Assembly: GCA_934101645.1 (NCBI GenBank)
Contig: CAKORX010000003.1
Location: 1 to 64,000 of the forward strand
DNA length: 64,000 nt
Source of the DNA: an uncultured Bacilli bacterium
Lineage (GTDB): Bacteria > Bacillota_I > Bacilli_A > RF39 > UBA660
Reading direction: 5' to 3'
Below are positions 17,371 through 26,121 of the stretch, piece after piece. The stretch's first letter is position 1. Each line of letters begins with the position of its first letter. A program made the position numbers and the translations under genes. The notes under the pieces are model-generated. The model did not search any database and was not told the origin of the DNA. It was given only the letters and a program-made list of their open reading frames with translations.

Positions 17371-17743
17371 AAAAGTCGGACCAGTTAAAGATGTATTACA
17401 TAAATTTAAATATTCTTTTCAAGGATTTATTTATTGTTATACTCATGAAACTAGTTTTATATTTGAAACAATTGGTATAGTGGCAATTATTGTATGTGGT
17501 ATTATTTTTAAAATTACTTTTATGCAATGGATTTTTGCTTTAATAAGTATGCTTCTTATAATGGAAATTGAATTTTTAAATACCGCTATAGAGGCTACTG
17601 TAGATTTAGTAACTCAAGAATATCATCCACTTGCAAAAGTAGCAAAAGATTGTGGCTCAGCAGCAACTTGTATGGCAACATTTATGGCAATAATAGTAAA
17701 TGCAATAATATTTTTGCCATATATAATAAGTTTATTTAAATAG
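17345..17743 (+). CDS. dgkA: Diacylglycerol/undecaprenol kinase
   Basis: 132 residues. Small trimeric membrane kinase with three transmembrane helices. Key residues are in the EIEFLNTAIEATVDL motif and the AKDCGSAA segment. In Gram-positives the main substrate is undecaprenol, which feeds the same lipid carrier as UppS. The start lies inside ybeY with AGGAG upstream. Confidence 0.93.
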   Translation: MDLIKRKGEKVGPVKDVLHKFKYSFQGFIYCYTHETSFIFETIGIVAIIVCGIIFKITFMQWIFALISMLLIMEIEFLNTAIEATVDLVTQEYHPLAKVAKDCGSAATCMATFMAIIVNAIIFLPYIISLFK

Positions 17744-17750
17744 GTGAGTT

Positions 17751-18635
17751 ATGAAAAGTGGATTTGTAAGTTTAATAGGAAGACCAAATGTAGGAAAATC
17801 AACTTTAATTAATTCCTTAATTACTCAAAAAATTGCTATTACATCTGATAAAGCAGGTACAACTAGAAATGTTATTCAAGGTATATATAATGAAAAAGAT
17901 TATCAAATTGTGTTTGTGGATACTCCAGGTATTGCTAAACCAATTAATAGACTAGGTAAAATATTAAATAAAAAAGCAAAAGAAATGACTGAAGATGTTG
18001 ATGCAATACTTTTTGTTATAGATGGTAAAAAAGGTATTGGTCCTGGAGATAAATATATTTTAAATATTTTAAAAAATGTTGAAATTCCCGTTATTTTGGT
18101 TATTAATAAAATAGATCAAATATCTGATGAAATACTTCTTTATACAATAAATGAGTATAAAGACTTATATCCTTTTTCAGACATTGTTCCGGTTTCTGCT
18201 ATGACAAATGATAATACAGATAGACTTATTGAAGTAATAAAAAAGTATTTATCTGATGAAGTTAAATATTATGACGATGATATGATTACCTCAAATTCAA
18301 TGAGCTTTATGGTATCTGAAATTGTTAGAGAAAAACTTTTAAATGATACAATCGAAGAAGTTCCTCATAGTATTGCTTGCAACTGTGTTGGGTACCATGA
18401 AAAAAAAGATGTAGTAAATATTTTAGTAGATATTATAGTAGATAGAGATTCTATTAAAAAAATAGTTATTGGAAAAAATGGTAGTAGACTTAAAAAAGTT
18501 GGTATCGAAGCCCGTGAAGAAATCGAAAAAATGGTTGGCAAAAAAGTTTATATAGAGCTTTATGTTAAAACTATAAAAAATTGGAAAGATAAAGAAAAGT
18601 ATTTATTAGAATTAGGTTATTTAAATAATGAATAA
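17751..18635 (+). CDS. era: GTPase Era
   Basis: 294 residues. G1 GRPNVGKS (10-17), G3 DTPG, G4 NKID and a C-terminal KH domain with the GxxG loop (VIGKNGSRLKKVG) that binds the 3' end of 16S rRNA. Needed for 30S assembly. RBS AGGTGAG 7 bp after dgkA. Functionally paired with ybeY in the same operon. Confidence 0.97.
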   Translation: MKSGFVSLIGRPNVGKSTLINSLITQKIAITSDKAGTTRNVIQGIYNEKDYQIVFVDTPGIAKPINRLGKILNKKAKEMTEDVDAILFVIDGKKGIGPGDKYILNILKNVEIPVILVINKIDQISDEILLYTINEYKDLYPFSDIVPVSAMTNDNTDRLIEVIKKYLSDEVKYYDDDMITSNSMSFMVSEIVREKLLNDTIEEVPHSIACNCVGYHEKKDVVNILVDIIVDRDSIKKIVIGKNGSRLKKVGIEAREEIEKMVGKKVYIELYVKTIKNWKDKEKYLLELGYLNNE

Positions 18636-18680
18636 AAAAGTAATCTTTTCATCATCATATAATTAGAAAGGGTGAAAAGG

Positions 18681-18770
18681 TTGACTACGAAAGAGGCTTG
18701 GAATAAATTTAAAACAAGTGGAAAAGTTGAAGATTATTTAAATTATAAAAAAGTTAAAGAAGGAAAATAA
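18681..18770 (+). CDS. yqzL: YqzL-family microprotein
   Basis: A 29-residue gene between era and recO. It starts with TTG behind AAGGGTGA (7-bp spacing) and its TAA stop overlaps the recO ATG by 1 bp. The sequence reads as a tryptophan-containing amphipathic peptide (EAWNKFKTSGKVEDYLNYKKV), matching the W..F..TG.V..YL.YK pattern and the era-recO location of YqzL in Bacillus. Function is unknown; it may be an adaptor or a translation-coupling element for recO. Confidence 0.8.
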   Translation: MTTKEAWNKFKTSGKVEDYLNYKKVKEGK

Positions 18771-19498
18771 TGCCACAGGAAGTAGAAGGTTTTATTGTTA
18801 CAGAAACGCCTTATGGTGAATCTAGCAAAATAATTAATGTATTAACAAGAGAAAAAGGCCTTATAGGGATAATGTGTAAAGGTGCTAAGAAGATGAAGTC
18901 TCCTCTTAGAGCTTGCACACAAATACTTACCTATGGCGTTTTTAATTTGCAGTATAAAGATGGTAAATTATCAAATTTAATAAGTGTTGATGTTATAGAT
19001 CCTTTAGTAAATATTCGAACTGATCTTGATAAAATAAGTGTTTCTTTATATTTAACTAAACTTATAACACAAGTAGTTAAACAAAATAATAATCCCAAAA
19101 TCTATGATTTATTTATCAAAACTATATTAAAAATAGAGGCAAATTTGGACCCTTTAACATTATGTAATATTTTAGAATTAAAACTTTTACCATATTTAGG
19201 AGTTGGTTTAAATTTAGATAGTTGTATAAGATGTGGTAAAAAAACTAATATTGTTACAATTGATGCATCTTATGGTGGACTTATATGTAAAGATTGTTAT
19301 CAAAATGAACAAATAATCGATTTAAAGATAGTAAAACTTATTAGAATGTATTATTATATAGATATAGAGTCAATAAATACAATAAATGTTGATAATAAGA
19401 TTAAAAAAATTATTAATAAGTTTGTTACTGATTATTATGATTCATTTACTGGACTTTATATTGATAAGAAAATGTTAGTTTTTGGAGAGAATAGATGA
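18770..19498 (+). CDS. recO: DNA repair protein RecO
   Basis: 242 residues. N-terminal OB fold (EGFIVTETPYGESSKIINVLTREKGLIGIMCKGAKK), helical middle and a C-terminal zinc site (CIRCGKK...GGLICKDC). RecO loads RecA with RecF/RecR and anneals single-stranded DNA. Overlaps yqzL by 1 bp and tdk by 4 bp, so the run is one operon. Confidence 0.95.
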   Translation: MPQEVEGFIVTETPYGESSKIINVLTREKGLIGIMCKGAKKMKSPLRACTQILTYGVFNLQYKDGKLSNLISVDVIDPLVNIRTDLDKISVSLYLTKLITQVVKQNNNPKIYDLFIKTILKIEANLDPLTLCNILELKLLPYLGVGLNLDSCIRCGKKTNIVTIDASYGGLICKDCYQNEQIIDLKIVKLIRMYYYIDIESINTINVDNKIKKIINKFVTDYYDSFTGLYIDKKMLVFGENR

Positions 19499-20130
19499 CG
19501 GATTTAACCTTATTTTATGGAACAATGGAAAGTGGTAAGACCACAAAGTTATTACAAGATAATTATAATTATAGAAAACATGGTCACAAAGTTTTAATAC
19601 TTAAGCCTTTACTTGATACAAAGGGCGGAGACTATGTAATAAATAGAACTAAAGAAAAAGCTAAAGTTGATATACTTTTAGATGAAAAAGATTCTATATT
19701 TGATGAGAAATATTTATCCCTTATAAAAGGCACTGAGGTTGTTTTAGTAGATGAAGCACAGTTTTTAACAGAAAGACAAATATTTGACTTTTGGATGCTT
19801 TCTCATGAGATTGGGATTACAGTTATTTGTTATGCTTTAAAAAGTGATTTTAAAGGAAGACTTTTTAAAGGTACGCAAGCTTTAATAGGATATGCGGATA
19901 GAAAAAATGAATTAACAGTTAATTGTAAATGCGGAGAAACCGCTATATTTAATGCAAGAAAAGTAAATGGCGTATTTGTTTATTCTGGTGATGAAGTTGC
20001 AATAGATGGAGTAGATGATGTAAGTTATGTACCACTTTGCAGTGAGTGTTATTTTAAAGAAGTTATAAGTAAAAAAGAAAAGAACATGATTAATAAATAT
20101 AAAAGCCTTTTATCGGTAGAAAACAAATAA
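19495..20130 (+). CDS. tdk: Thymidine kinase (TK1 type)
   Basis: 211 residues. P-loop FYGTMESGKTTKL, Walker-B-like VLVDEAQFL, and a zinc lasso (CKCG in the NCKCGETA segment and CSEC in PLCSECY). Salvages thymidine to dTMP. Length and architecture match the bacterial TK1 family. Coupled to recO by a 4-bp overlap and followed by the glyS promoter. Confidence 0.93.
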   Translation: MTDLTLFYGTMESGKTTKLLQDNYNYRKHGHKVLILKPLLDTKGGDYVINRTKEKAKVDILLDEKDSIFDEKYLSLIKGTEVVLVDEAQFLTERQIFDFWMLSHEIGITVICYALKSDFKGRLFKGTQALIGYADRKNELTVNCKCGETAIFNARKVNGVFVYSGDEVAIDGVDDVSYVPLCSECYFKEVISKKEKNMINKYKSLLSVENK

Positions 20131-20134
20131 ATTG

Positions 20135-20163
20135 TTGCCAAAATAAGTAAAAGAGATTATAAT
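20135..20163 (+). promoter_or_regulatory. Candidate promoter of the glyS leader
   Basis: TTGCCA (20135-20140), 17-bp spacer, TATAAT (20158-20163). If active, transcription starts near 20170 and the T-box leader is only about 120 nt. The -10 region also overlaps a possible 5' strand of the leader stem, so the assignment is not secure. Confidence 0.5.
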
Positions 20164-20296
20164 ACAAATATAAAAGCAATGAGGGGCTTGGCAACCCGGA
20201 GCTATATAATTTTTAAAAGTGATTCCTTTGGGAATAATTAGGGTGGAACCGCGGATAAAATTTCGTCCCTAAATTATTTTTGAAGGGATTTTTTTA
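20155..20296 (+). promoter_or_regulatory. Compact glycyl T-box leader
   Basis: The T-box core GGGTGGAACCGCGG is at 20241-20254. Its TGGA bulge complements the 3' end UCCA of tRNA-Gly, whose discriminator is U. The antiterminator closes AGGG with CCCT. The competing terminator is TCCCT (20266-20270) with AGGGA and seven T residues. ATTCC/GGGAAT at 20222-20235 looks like stem III. Upstream of it there is only a short hairpin (GGG/CCC around CTTGGCAA) where a full stem I of about 100 nt is expected. Both GGC and GGA triplets are present, so the specifier is unsettled. Confidence 0.85.
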
Positions 20297-20312
20297 TTTA
20301 TTAGGAGGATGT

Positions 20313-21692
20313 ATGGAAAAATTAACTATGGAAAAACTTACAAATTATTGTAAGAATTATGGATTTATATTTCAAGGTAGTGAAATATATGGAGGACTTG
20401 CAAATTCTTGGGATTTTGGACCACTTGGTGCAGAATTAAAAAGAAATATAAAAAATGCTTGGCTTAAAAAGTTTGTTGAAGAAGATGAAAATAATGTCTC
20501 TTTAGATAGTTCAATTTTAATGAATCCTAAAGTATGGGAAGCATCAGGACATTTAAAAACTTTTGCAGACCCTCTTATAGATTGCAAACATTGTAAAACT
20601 AGATACAGAGCAGATAAATTAATTGAAGATTATACAAATGGAAAAGAAACTGGTGATGGTTGGGGCAATGAAAAATTAATTGAATTTATTAAAGAAAATA
20701 ATATTATTTGTCCAAAATGTGGAAAAAGTGATTTTACTGATATAAGACAATTTAATTTAATGTTTAAAACATTCCAAGGTGTTACGGAAGAAGCTAAAAG
20801 TACAATTTATTTAAGACCTGAAACAGCTCAAGGAATCTTTGTAAATTTCTTAAATGTACAAAGAAGTATGAGACTAAAAGTACCATTTGGAATTGGTCAA
20901 GTAGGAAAAAGTTTTAGAAATGAAATAACTCCGGGAAACTTTATTTTTAGAGTAAGAGAATTTGAACAAATGGAGCTTGAATTTTTCTGCAAACCAGGTA
21001 CAGAACTTGAATGGTTTAAAATATATAAAGAAAGATGTTTTAATTTCTTAAAAGATTTAGGTATTAAAAAAGAAAATCTACGTATGCGTGATCATACAAA
21101 AGAAGAACTTTGTTTTTACTCAAATGCCACAACTGACATTGAATATAATTTTCCATTTGGTTTCGGAGAACTTTGGGGAATTGCCTCAAGGACTGATTAT
21201 GATTTAACTCAACACGAAAAGTTTTCTTCAGAAAATTTGAAATATTTAGATCCAGATACTAACGAAAAATATATTCCTTATGTTATAGAGCCTTCTGTAG
21301 GCGTTGAAAGATTATTTTTAACAATACTTTGCGATGCTTATAACGAAGAAGTTTTAGATGATGGCACAAGTAGAGAAGTACTTAAAATTCATCCATATTT
21401 AGCACCTGTAAAAGTAGCTATTTTACCTTTAGTTAAAAAATTTCATAGTGAAAAAGCTAGAGAAATATATAGGACTTTATCTAAAAATTTTGCTTGTTCA
21501 TTTGATGAAACAGGAAATATTGGTAAACGTTATAGAAGAGCAGATGCTATAGGAACTCCATTTGCTATAACTATTGATGATGATACTTTGAATAATAATA
21601 CAGTTACGTTAAGAGACCGTGATACAATGAAACAAATAGTGATTAGTTTAGATGATATTACATCTTACGTAAATGAAAAAATTAAATTTTAG
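20313..21692 (+). CDS. glyS: Glycyl-tRNA synthetase, single-chain dimeric type
   Basis: 459 residues. Class II synthetase of the alpha2 (eukaryote/mycoplasma/Bacilli) type, not the alpha2beta2 GlyQ-GlyS enzyme. Motif 2 FRNEITPGNFIFRVREFEQMELEFF, motif 3 VGVERLFLTIL and an inserted zinc module (CKHC...CPKCGK). The C-terminal anticodon-binding domain begins near LAPVKVAILPL. AGGAGG fixes ATG 20313. Controlled by the T-box leader upstream and followed 15 bp later by proS. Confidence 0.95.
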   Translation: MEKLTMEKLTNYCKNYGFIFQGSEIYGGLANSWDFGPLGAELKRNIKNAWLKKFVEEDENNVSLDSSILMNPKVWEASGHLKTFADPLIDCKHCKTRYRADKLIEDYTNGKETGDGWGNEKLIEFIKENNIICPKCGKSDFTDIRQFNLMFKTFQGVTEEAKSTIYLRPETAQGIFVNFLNVQRSMRLKVPFGIGQVGKSFRNEITPGNFIFRVREFEQMELEFFCKPGTELEWFKIYKERCFNFLKDLGIKKENLRMRDHTKEELCFYSNATTDIEYNFPFGFGELWGIASRTDYDLTQHEKFSSENLKYLDPDTNEKYIPYVIEPSVGVERLFLTILCDAYNEEVLDDGTSREVLKIHPYLAPVKVAILPLVKKFHSEKAREIYRTLSKNFACSFDETGNIGKRYRRADAIGTPFAITIDDDTLNNNTVTLRDRDTMKQIVISLDDITSYVNEKIKF

Positions 21693-21707
21693 AAAGGAAA
21701 AATTTTT

Positions 21708-23144
21708 ATGAATAATAAAATGACAGAAAAAATTACTCCAAGGGATGAAAACTTTACACAATGGTATACAGATGTTGTAAAAGTAGCAAAACTTTGTGAT
21801 TATACTGATGTTAAAGGGTGCATGATTTATTTACCTAATGGCCAAGCAATTTGGGAAAATATTCAAAATAATATGGATAAAATGTTTAAAGAAACGGGCG
21901 TTCAAAATGTATACCTTCCAATGTTAATTCCAGAAAGTTTACTTCAAAAAGAAAAAGATCATATAGCTGGTTTTGCACCAGAAGTTGCTTGGGTTACAAT
22001 GGGTGGTAATGAACCTTTAGAAGAAAAAATGTGTATAAGACCTACGAGTGAAACATTATTTTGTAATTATTGGCAAAAAGAAGTTAAATCTTATAGAGAT
22101 TTACCAAAAATTTATAATCAATGGTGCTCAGTTTTACGTTGGGAAAAAACCACTAGACCATATTTAAGAAGTCGTGAATTTTTATGGCAAGAAGGACACA
22201 CAATTCATTCAACTAGTAAAGAAGCAATGGATAGAACTTTGCAAATGCTTGATATATATACTAAATTCAGTAGAGATTATTTAGCTATTCCTATGGTTAC
22301 TGGTGAAAAAACTCCTTCAGAAAAATTTGCAGGTGCAGAAAATACTTACACAATGGAAGCAATGATGCATGACGGAAAAGCACTTCAATCTGGTACAACT
22401 CACTATTTTGGTCAAAGTTTTGCAGATGCTTTTAATATTAAATTTTTAAATAAAGAAAATAAATTAGAAACAGTTTATGAAACATCTTGGGGAACATCTA
22501 CAAGATTAATTGGTGCACTTATTATGGTTCATGGGGATGATAATGGTTTAGTTCTTCCACCAAAAATTGCTCCAGTACAAGTAGTAATTGTTCCAATTGC
22601 ATCACATAAAGAAGGTGTAATGGAAAGTGCAAATGAAATCTATGAAGATTTAAAAAATGCTGGAGTTAGAGTAAAAATTGATGATAGTGATAAAACTCCA
22701 GGATTTAAATTTAATGAAAGTGAAGTTCAAGGAATCCCTCTTCGTATTGAAGTTGGCCCAAGAGATTTAGAAAATGGGGAAGTTACTTTAGCAATAAGAT
22801 TTACTCATGAGAAAGAAACAGTTAAACTTGAAAATATTGTAAGTGATGTTATTCAAAAACTTGAGACTATTCAAAATGGTATGCTTGAAAAAGCCACTGA
22901 ATTTGTTTCTACTCATATTTATGAAGCGAAAAATATGGATGAAATGATAAATATAGCAAATACTAAAGAAGGATTTATCAAAGCTGATTGGTGTGGAAAC
23001 GAAGAATGTGAAGATAAAATCAAAGAACTTACAGGTGGAGCAGGAAGTAGATGCATTCCATTTGATGAAAAACTAATTACAGGAAAATGTATTTGTTGTG
23101 GTAAAGATGCTAAACATAATGTAATTTGGGGTAAATCATACTAA
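21708..23144 (+). CDS. proS: Prolyl-tRNA synthetase, eukaryote/archaeon-like type
   Basis: 478 residues. The class II core carries RPTSET, the R-x-E motif 2 block (VLRWEKTTRPYLRSREFLWQEGHT), an ALQSGTTHYFGQSFA segment and the C-terminal zinc-like domain (CGNEECEDK...CICCGKDA). The lack of the bacterial editing insertion and the presence of the extra C-terminal domain mark the ProS3 type common in mycoplasmas and many Firmicutes. It shares the glyS transcript, so proline charging may follow glycine supply through the same T-box. Confidence 0.95.
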   Translation: MNNKMTEKITPRDENFTQWYTDVVKVAKLCDYTDVKGCMIYLPNGQAIWENIQNNMDKMFKETGVQNVYLPMLIPESLLQKEKDHIAGFAPEVAWVTMGGNEPLEEKMCIRPTSETLFCNYWQKEVKSYRDLPKIYNQWCSVLRWEKTTRPYLRSREFLWQEGHTIHSTSKEAMDRTLQMLDIYTKFSRDYLAIPMVTGEKTPSEKFAGAENTYTMEAMMHDGKALQSGTTHYFGQSFADAFNIKFLNKENKLETVYETSWGTSTRLIGALIMVHGDDNGLVLPPKIAPVQVVIVPIASHKEGVMESANEIYEDLKNAGVRVKIDDSDKTPGFKFNESEVQGIPLRIEVGPRDLENGEVTLAIRFTHEKETVKLENIVSDVIQKLETIQNGMLEKATEFVSTHIYEAKNMDEMINIANTKEGFIKADWCGNEECEDKIKELTGGAGSRCIPFDEKLITGKCICCGKDAKHNVIWGKSY

Positions 23145-23151
23145 AAACTAG

Positions 23152-23194
23152 AAAAATCTATTTTGGCTGTCTATTGCATAATAGATTTTTTTTT
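23152..23194 (+). terminator. Terminator of the glyS-proS operon
   Basis: AAAATCTATT/AATAGATTTT stem with a loop of about 17 nt and a T tract. Confidence 0.8.
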
Positions 23195-23229
23195 AGTATA
23201 ATTAAGTGGATACTAGGAGGCAAATATAT

Positions 23230-23640
23230 ATGGGCTTTAAATTAAAAAAATTGTTTGTTGATAATGATGATGATATGATGCAAAATGTTAGTGAAGATGA
23301 ATTTTATACAATAAGTAAAGATGATGCAATGAAAGAAGCAGATAAAGTTGGAAATAAGATGATTTTATTAGAACCAAGAGCTTATTCTGAATCACAACAA
23401 ATTGCAGATCACCTTAAAAATCGTAATTCTGTAGTAGTAAATTTAAAAAGAGTTACTGCGGAACAAGCTAAAAGAATTATTGATTTTTTAAGCGGTTGCA
23501 TTTATGCAATTGGCGGTTCTATGCAAAAAATTGGTGTTGGAATATATTTATGTACACCAAAAAATGTTAATGTTCAAGGAAAAATAACTGACGAAGCTGA
23601 TAAAAAAGAAAAAGAAGAATCTGAAGAAATAGATTGGTAA
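23230..23640 (+). CDS. sepF: Cell division protein SepF
   Basis: 136 residues. N-terminal amphipathic membrane-targeting segment (MGFKLKKLFVDND), flexible acidic linker and the SepF core (ILLEPRAYSESQQIADHLKNRNSVVVNLKRV...RIIDFLSGCIYAIGGSMQKIG). SepF bundles FtsZ and anchors it to the membrane. AGGAGG sets ATG 23230; an in-frame GTG 24 bp upstream lies before that site. It heads the division/lipid cluster sepF-divIVA-cdsA-rseP. Confidence 0.95.
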   Translation: MGFKLKKLFVDNDDDMMQNVSEDEFYTISKDDAMKEADKVGNKMILLEPRAYSESQQIADHLKNRNSVVVNLKRVTAEQAKRIIDFLSGCIYAIGGSMQKIGVGIYLCTPKNVNVQGKITDEADKKEKEESEEIDW

Positions 23641-23653
23641 AGGGGCCTAAACC

Positions 23654-24079
23654 ATGGTTAAATTTAGAACAAATATCTATGGTTATAATAAAGATGATGT
23701 TGTTAAGTTTGTTAATAAAGTAGCTGAAGAATATGAAAATATTTATCAAAAACTTCGTACAGCAACTTTAGAAGCAGAAAGTCTTAGAAAAGAAATAGAA
23801 AAATATCAAAACTTGGAAAAGACTTTAAACGACACTCTTTTGCTTGCACAAGAAACTAGTGCAAATGCTCAAAAAGCTGCTTTTGCACAAAGTAAATTAA
23901 TTATTGAGGATGCTAAAAATAATGCTTCGAAAATAGTTAATAATTCCTTAGTTAAAGCTCAAAATATAGAACGTGAAGCAGAAGAGTTACAACGAAAAGT
24001 TATAAGTTATAAAAAGAGGTTTATTGCTTTAGTCGAGTCACAAGTTGACGAGATGGATAAATTTGATGAAAGGCTTTAA
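23654..24079 (+). CDS. divIVA: DivIVA-like cell-division/pole protein
   Basis: 141 residues. DivIVA head domain with the short lipid-binding start (VKFRTNIYGYNKDDVVKFVNKVAEEY), then a long parallel coiled coil rich in Glu/Lys/Ala. It marks curved membranes at septa and poles. Short C-terminus without the extra tetramerisation tail of Bacillus DivIVA. It abuts cdsA with no gap. Confidence 0.9.
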   Translation: MVKFRTNIYGYNKDDVVKFVNKVAEEYENIYQKLRTATLEAESLRKEIEKYQNLEKTLNDTLLLAQETSANAQKAAFAQSKLIIEDAKNNASKIVNNSLVKAQNIEREAEELQRKVISYKKRFIALVESQVDEMDKFDERL

Positions 24080-24874
24080 ATGAAAACGAGAATTATTAGT
24101 GCCATTATAGCAATTGCTATAGCTGTGCCGTTTGTTTATTTTGGAAAAGAATTATTTATGTTTGGAGTAGGGCTTATTTGTTTATGGTCGTATAAGGAAA
24201 TTATGGATTTAAAAAAAACACATAAAAAAATTCCAAACGTACCGAAATTTTTAGGATTATTTGGACTACTTATGATAGTATTTTCAAATACTAGTTATTC
24301 CCTTTATTATAGTGGTGTATCATATATTTATTTAGCGGTATTATGCTTTACATTAATTATACCAACACTATTTTATGATGATGATAAATATACAATAAAA
24401 GATGCATTTCATTTAGTTGGTTTACTTTTATTTGTTGGACTTGGTTTTAATAGTATTATTTTAGTGAGAAATATTGATATTAAATTATTTTTGTATTTGG
24501 TATCTATTCCGGTAATTACTGACTCGTTTGCCCTTTTCGTGGGTAAAAGATTTGGTAAAAATAAAATGTGTCCAAATATTAGCCCTAAGAAAACTTGGGA
24601 AGGTATGATTGGTGGAACTATTTTTGGAACAATCATTCCACTTATTATCTATTATTTATTTTTTAAAGAATTTAATTTTATTATGGTTTTAATAACATTT
24701 ATTTTAACAATAATGGATCAAATTGGTGATCTAATATTTAGTAAGTTAAAAAGAGAAAATGATATAAAAGATTTTTCAAATATTATGCCTGGACATGGTG
24801 GTGCCCTAGATAGACTTGATAGTACGCTTGTTATATTTATTACATATGTAGCACTATCATTAATATTATTATAA
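24080..24874 (+). CDS. cdsA: Phosphatidate cytidylyltransferase
   Basis: 264 residues, about eight transmembrane helices. The C-terminal CTP-transferase signature is present (SPKKTWEGMIGG ... DQIGDLIFSKLKRENDIKDFSNIMPGHGGALDRLDS). It makes CDP-diacylglycerol from phosphatidate and CTP. In most Firmicutes it follows uppS; here it follows divIVA. Followed after 13 bp by rseP, the conserved cdsA-rseP pair. Confidence 0.95.
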   Translation: MKTRIISAIIAIAIAVPFVYFGKELFMFGVGLICLWSYKEIMDLKKTHKKIPNVPKFLGLFGLLMIVFSNTSYSLYYSGVSYIYLAVLCFTLIIPTLFYDDDKYTIKDAFHLVGLLLFVGLGFNSIILVRNIDIKLFLYLVSIPVITDSFALFVGKRFGKNKMCPNISPKKTWEGMIGGTIFGTIIPLIIYYLFFKEFNFIMVLITFILTIMDQIGDLIFSKLKRENDIKDFSNIMPGHGGALDRLDSTLVIFITYVALSLILL

Positions 24875-24887
24875 AGGAGGAAGAAAA

Positions 24888-25961
24888 ATGTTTGCAAGTA
24901 TAGGATTATTTATAGTAAAAATATTATTACTTTTATTTATTTTAGGAATAATAATTTTAGTTCATGAGTTTGGTCATTTTATATGGGCTAAGAAATTCGG
25001 CGTTTATATTTATGAATTTTCTATAGGAATGGGTCCAGTTATTCATACTCATAAAGGAAAAAAGGACAAAATAAATTATAATATTCGTCTTATACCAATT
25101 GGTGGATTTGTATCAATGGCTGGCGAGGTATATGATAATGATGAAAAAATACCTAAATCTAAATTAATGTGTAATAAAAAATGGTACCAAAGGCTTATTA
25201 TTTTAGTCGCTGGTGTTGTAAATAATTTTATTTTAGCAATAGTAATACTTTTTGCCTATACTTTAATTTGGGGTGGTGGAGCTATAACACCTAAGGTTAG
25301 TGAGACTATAGCTGATAAACCTGCCGCAGCTGCGGGAATTAAAGAAGGCGATGTAATTACAAGCATTAATGGCTATCATGTTTCATCTTGGGATAAAGCT
25401 CAAATAATTTTATATTATAAAAATAATAAAGACTATTATACATTTGAAGTAAAACATTCTGATGGAAATAAAGAAACTATTAAAGTAAAACCAGAAATTA
25501 TTAAAGATGAAGAAACTGGCACAGAAAGTAAATTATTTGGTATAAAAATTAAAGAAGCTGATACATCAAATGTATTTAAGGCATTTATTTATAGTATTCA
25601 AAAATTTGCAAGTATTATAAGTTCAATGGTTTATACAATATGGGGATTAATTGCTGGTAAAATAGGCCTTTCTGCATTATCAGGTCCTGTTGGAATTTAT
25701 GAAGTAGTGGGTCAAACTATTAATTATGGAATCAATTATTTCTTATATATTTTGGCATTTTTATCAATAAATGTAGGATTTATAAATATATTACCATTCC
25801 CAGCATTTGATGGAGGACATGTATTTTTCTTAATTGTAGAGAAAATTAAAGGAAAACCTGTAAATGCTAAATTTGAAAGTACATGCCATTTAATTGGCTT
25901 TATATTAATATTTCTACTTATGATAATTGTTACAATAAACGATATAATTAAGTTATTTTAA
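24888..25961 (+). CDS. rseP: Site-2-type intramembrane zinc protease
   Basis: 357 residues. Catalytic HEFGH (His26, Glu27, His30) in the first transmembrane helix, a PDZ domain (about 130-195, KPAAAAGIKEGDVITSINGY) and a third ligand Asp308 in the FPAFDGGH motif. It releases anti-sigma factors and signal-peptide remnants by intramembrane cleavage. GGAGG RBS. Last gene of the sepF-divIVA-cdsA-rseP run. Confidence 0.95.
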   Translation: MFASIGLFIVKILLLLFILGIIILVHEFGHFIWAKKFGVYIYEFSIGMGPVIHTHKGKKDKINYNIRLIPIGGFVSMAGEVYDNDEKIPKSKLMCNKKWYQRLIILVAGVVNNFILAIVILFAYTLIWGGGAITPKVSETIADKPAAAAGIKEGDVITSINGYHVSSWDKAQIILYYKNNKDYYTFEVKHSDGNKETIKVKPEIIKDEETGTESKLFGIKIKEADTSNVFKAFIYSIQKFASIISSMVYTIWGLIAGKIGLSALSGPVGIYEVVGQTINYGINYFLYILAFLSINVGFINILPFPAFDGGHVFFLIVEKIKGKPVNAKFESTCHLIGFILIFLLMIIVTINDIIKLF

Positions 25962-25975
25962 CTTAATTATTTTTT
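25945..25975 (+). terminator. Terminator of rseP
   Basis: AATTAAGTT/AACTTAATT stem with the rseP stop codon inside and six T residues. The tRNA-Arg starts at the next base, so readthrough would give a tRNA precursor. Confidence 0.75.
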
Positions 25976-26052
25976 GTCCTCGTAACTCAATTGAATAGAG
26001 TACTTGCCTCCGACGCAAGAAGTTATGGGTTTAAATCCCATCGAGGACACCA
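25976..26052 (+). tRNA. tRNA-Arg(CCG) with A19-U56 tertiary pair
   Basis: Acceptor GTCCTCG/CGAGGAC, discriminator A, encoded CCA. Anticodon stem CTTGC/GCAAG, loop CTCCGAC, anticodon CCG. The D-loop reads AATTGAATA, so position 19 is A instead of G. The T-loop reads TTTAAAT, so position 56 is T instead of C. The two changes compensate each other. All stems are intact. Confidence 0.9.
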
Positions 26053-26121
26053 TATTATAATATGTTTATTGTTAAGGTTTACACAAGTATGATATAGTGA
26101 TAATATTAAAATGGTGGTAGT

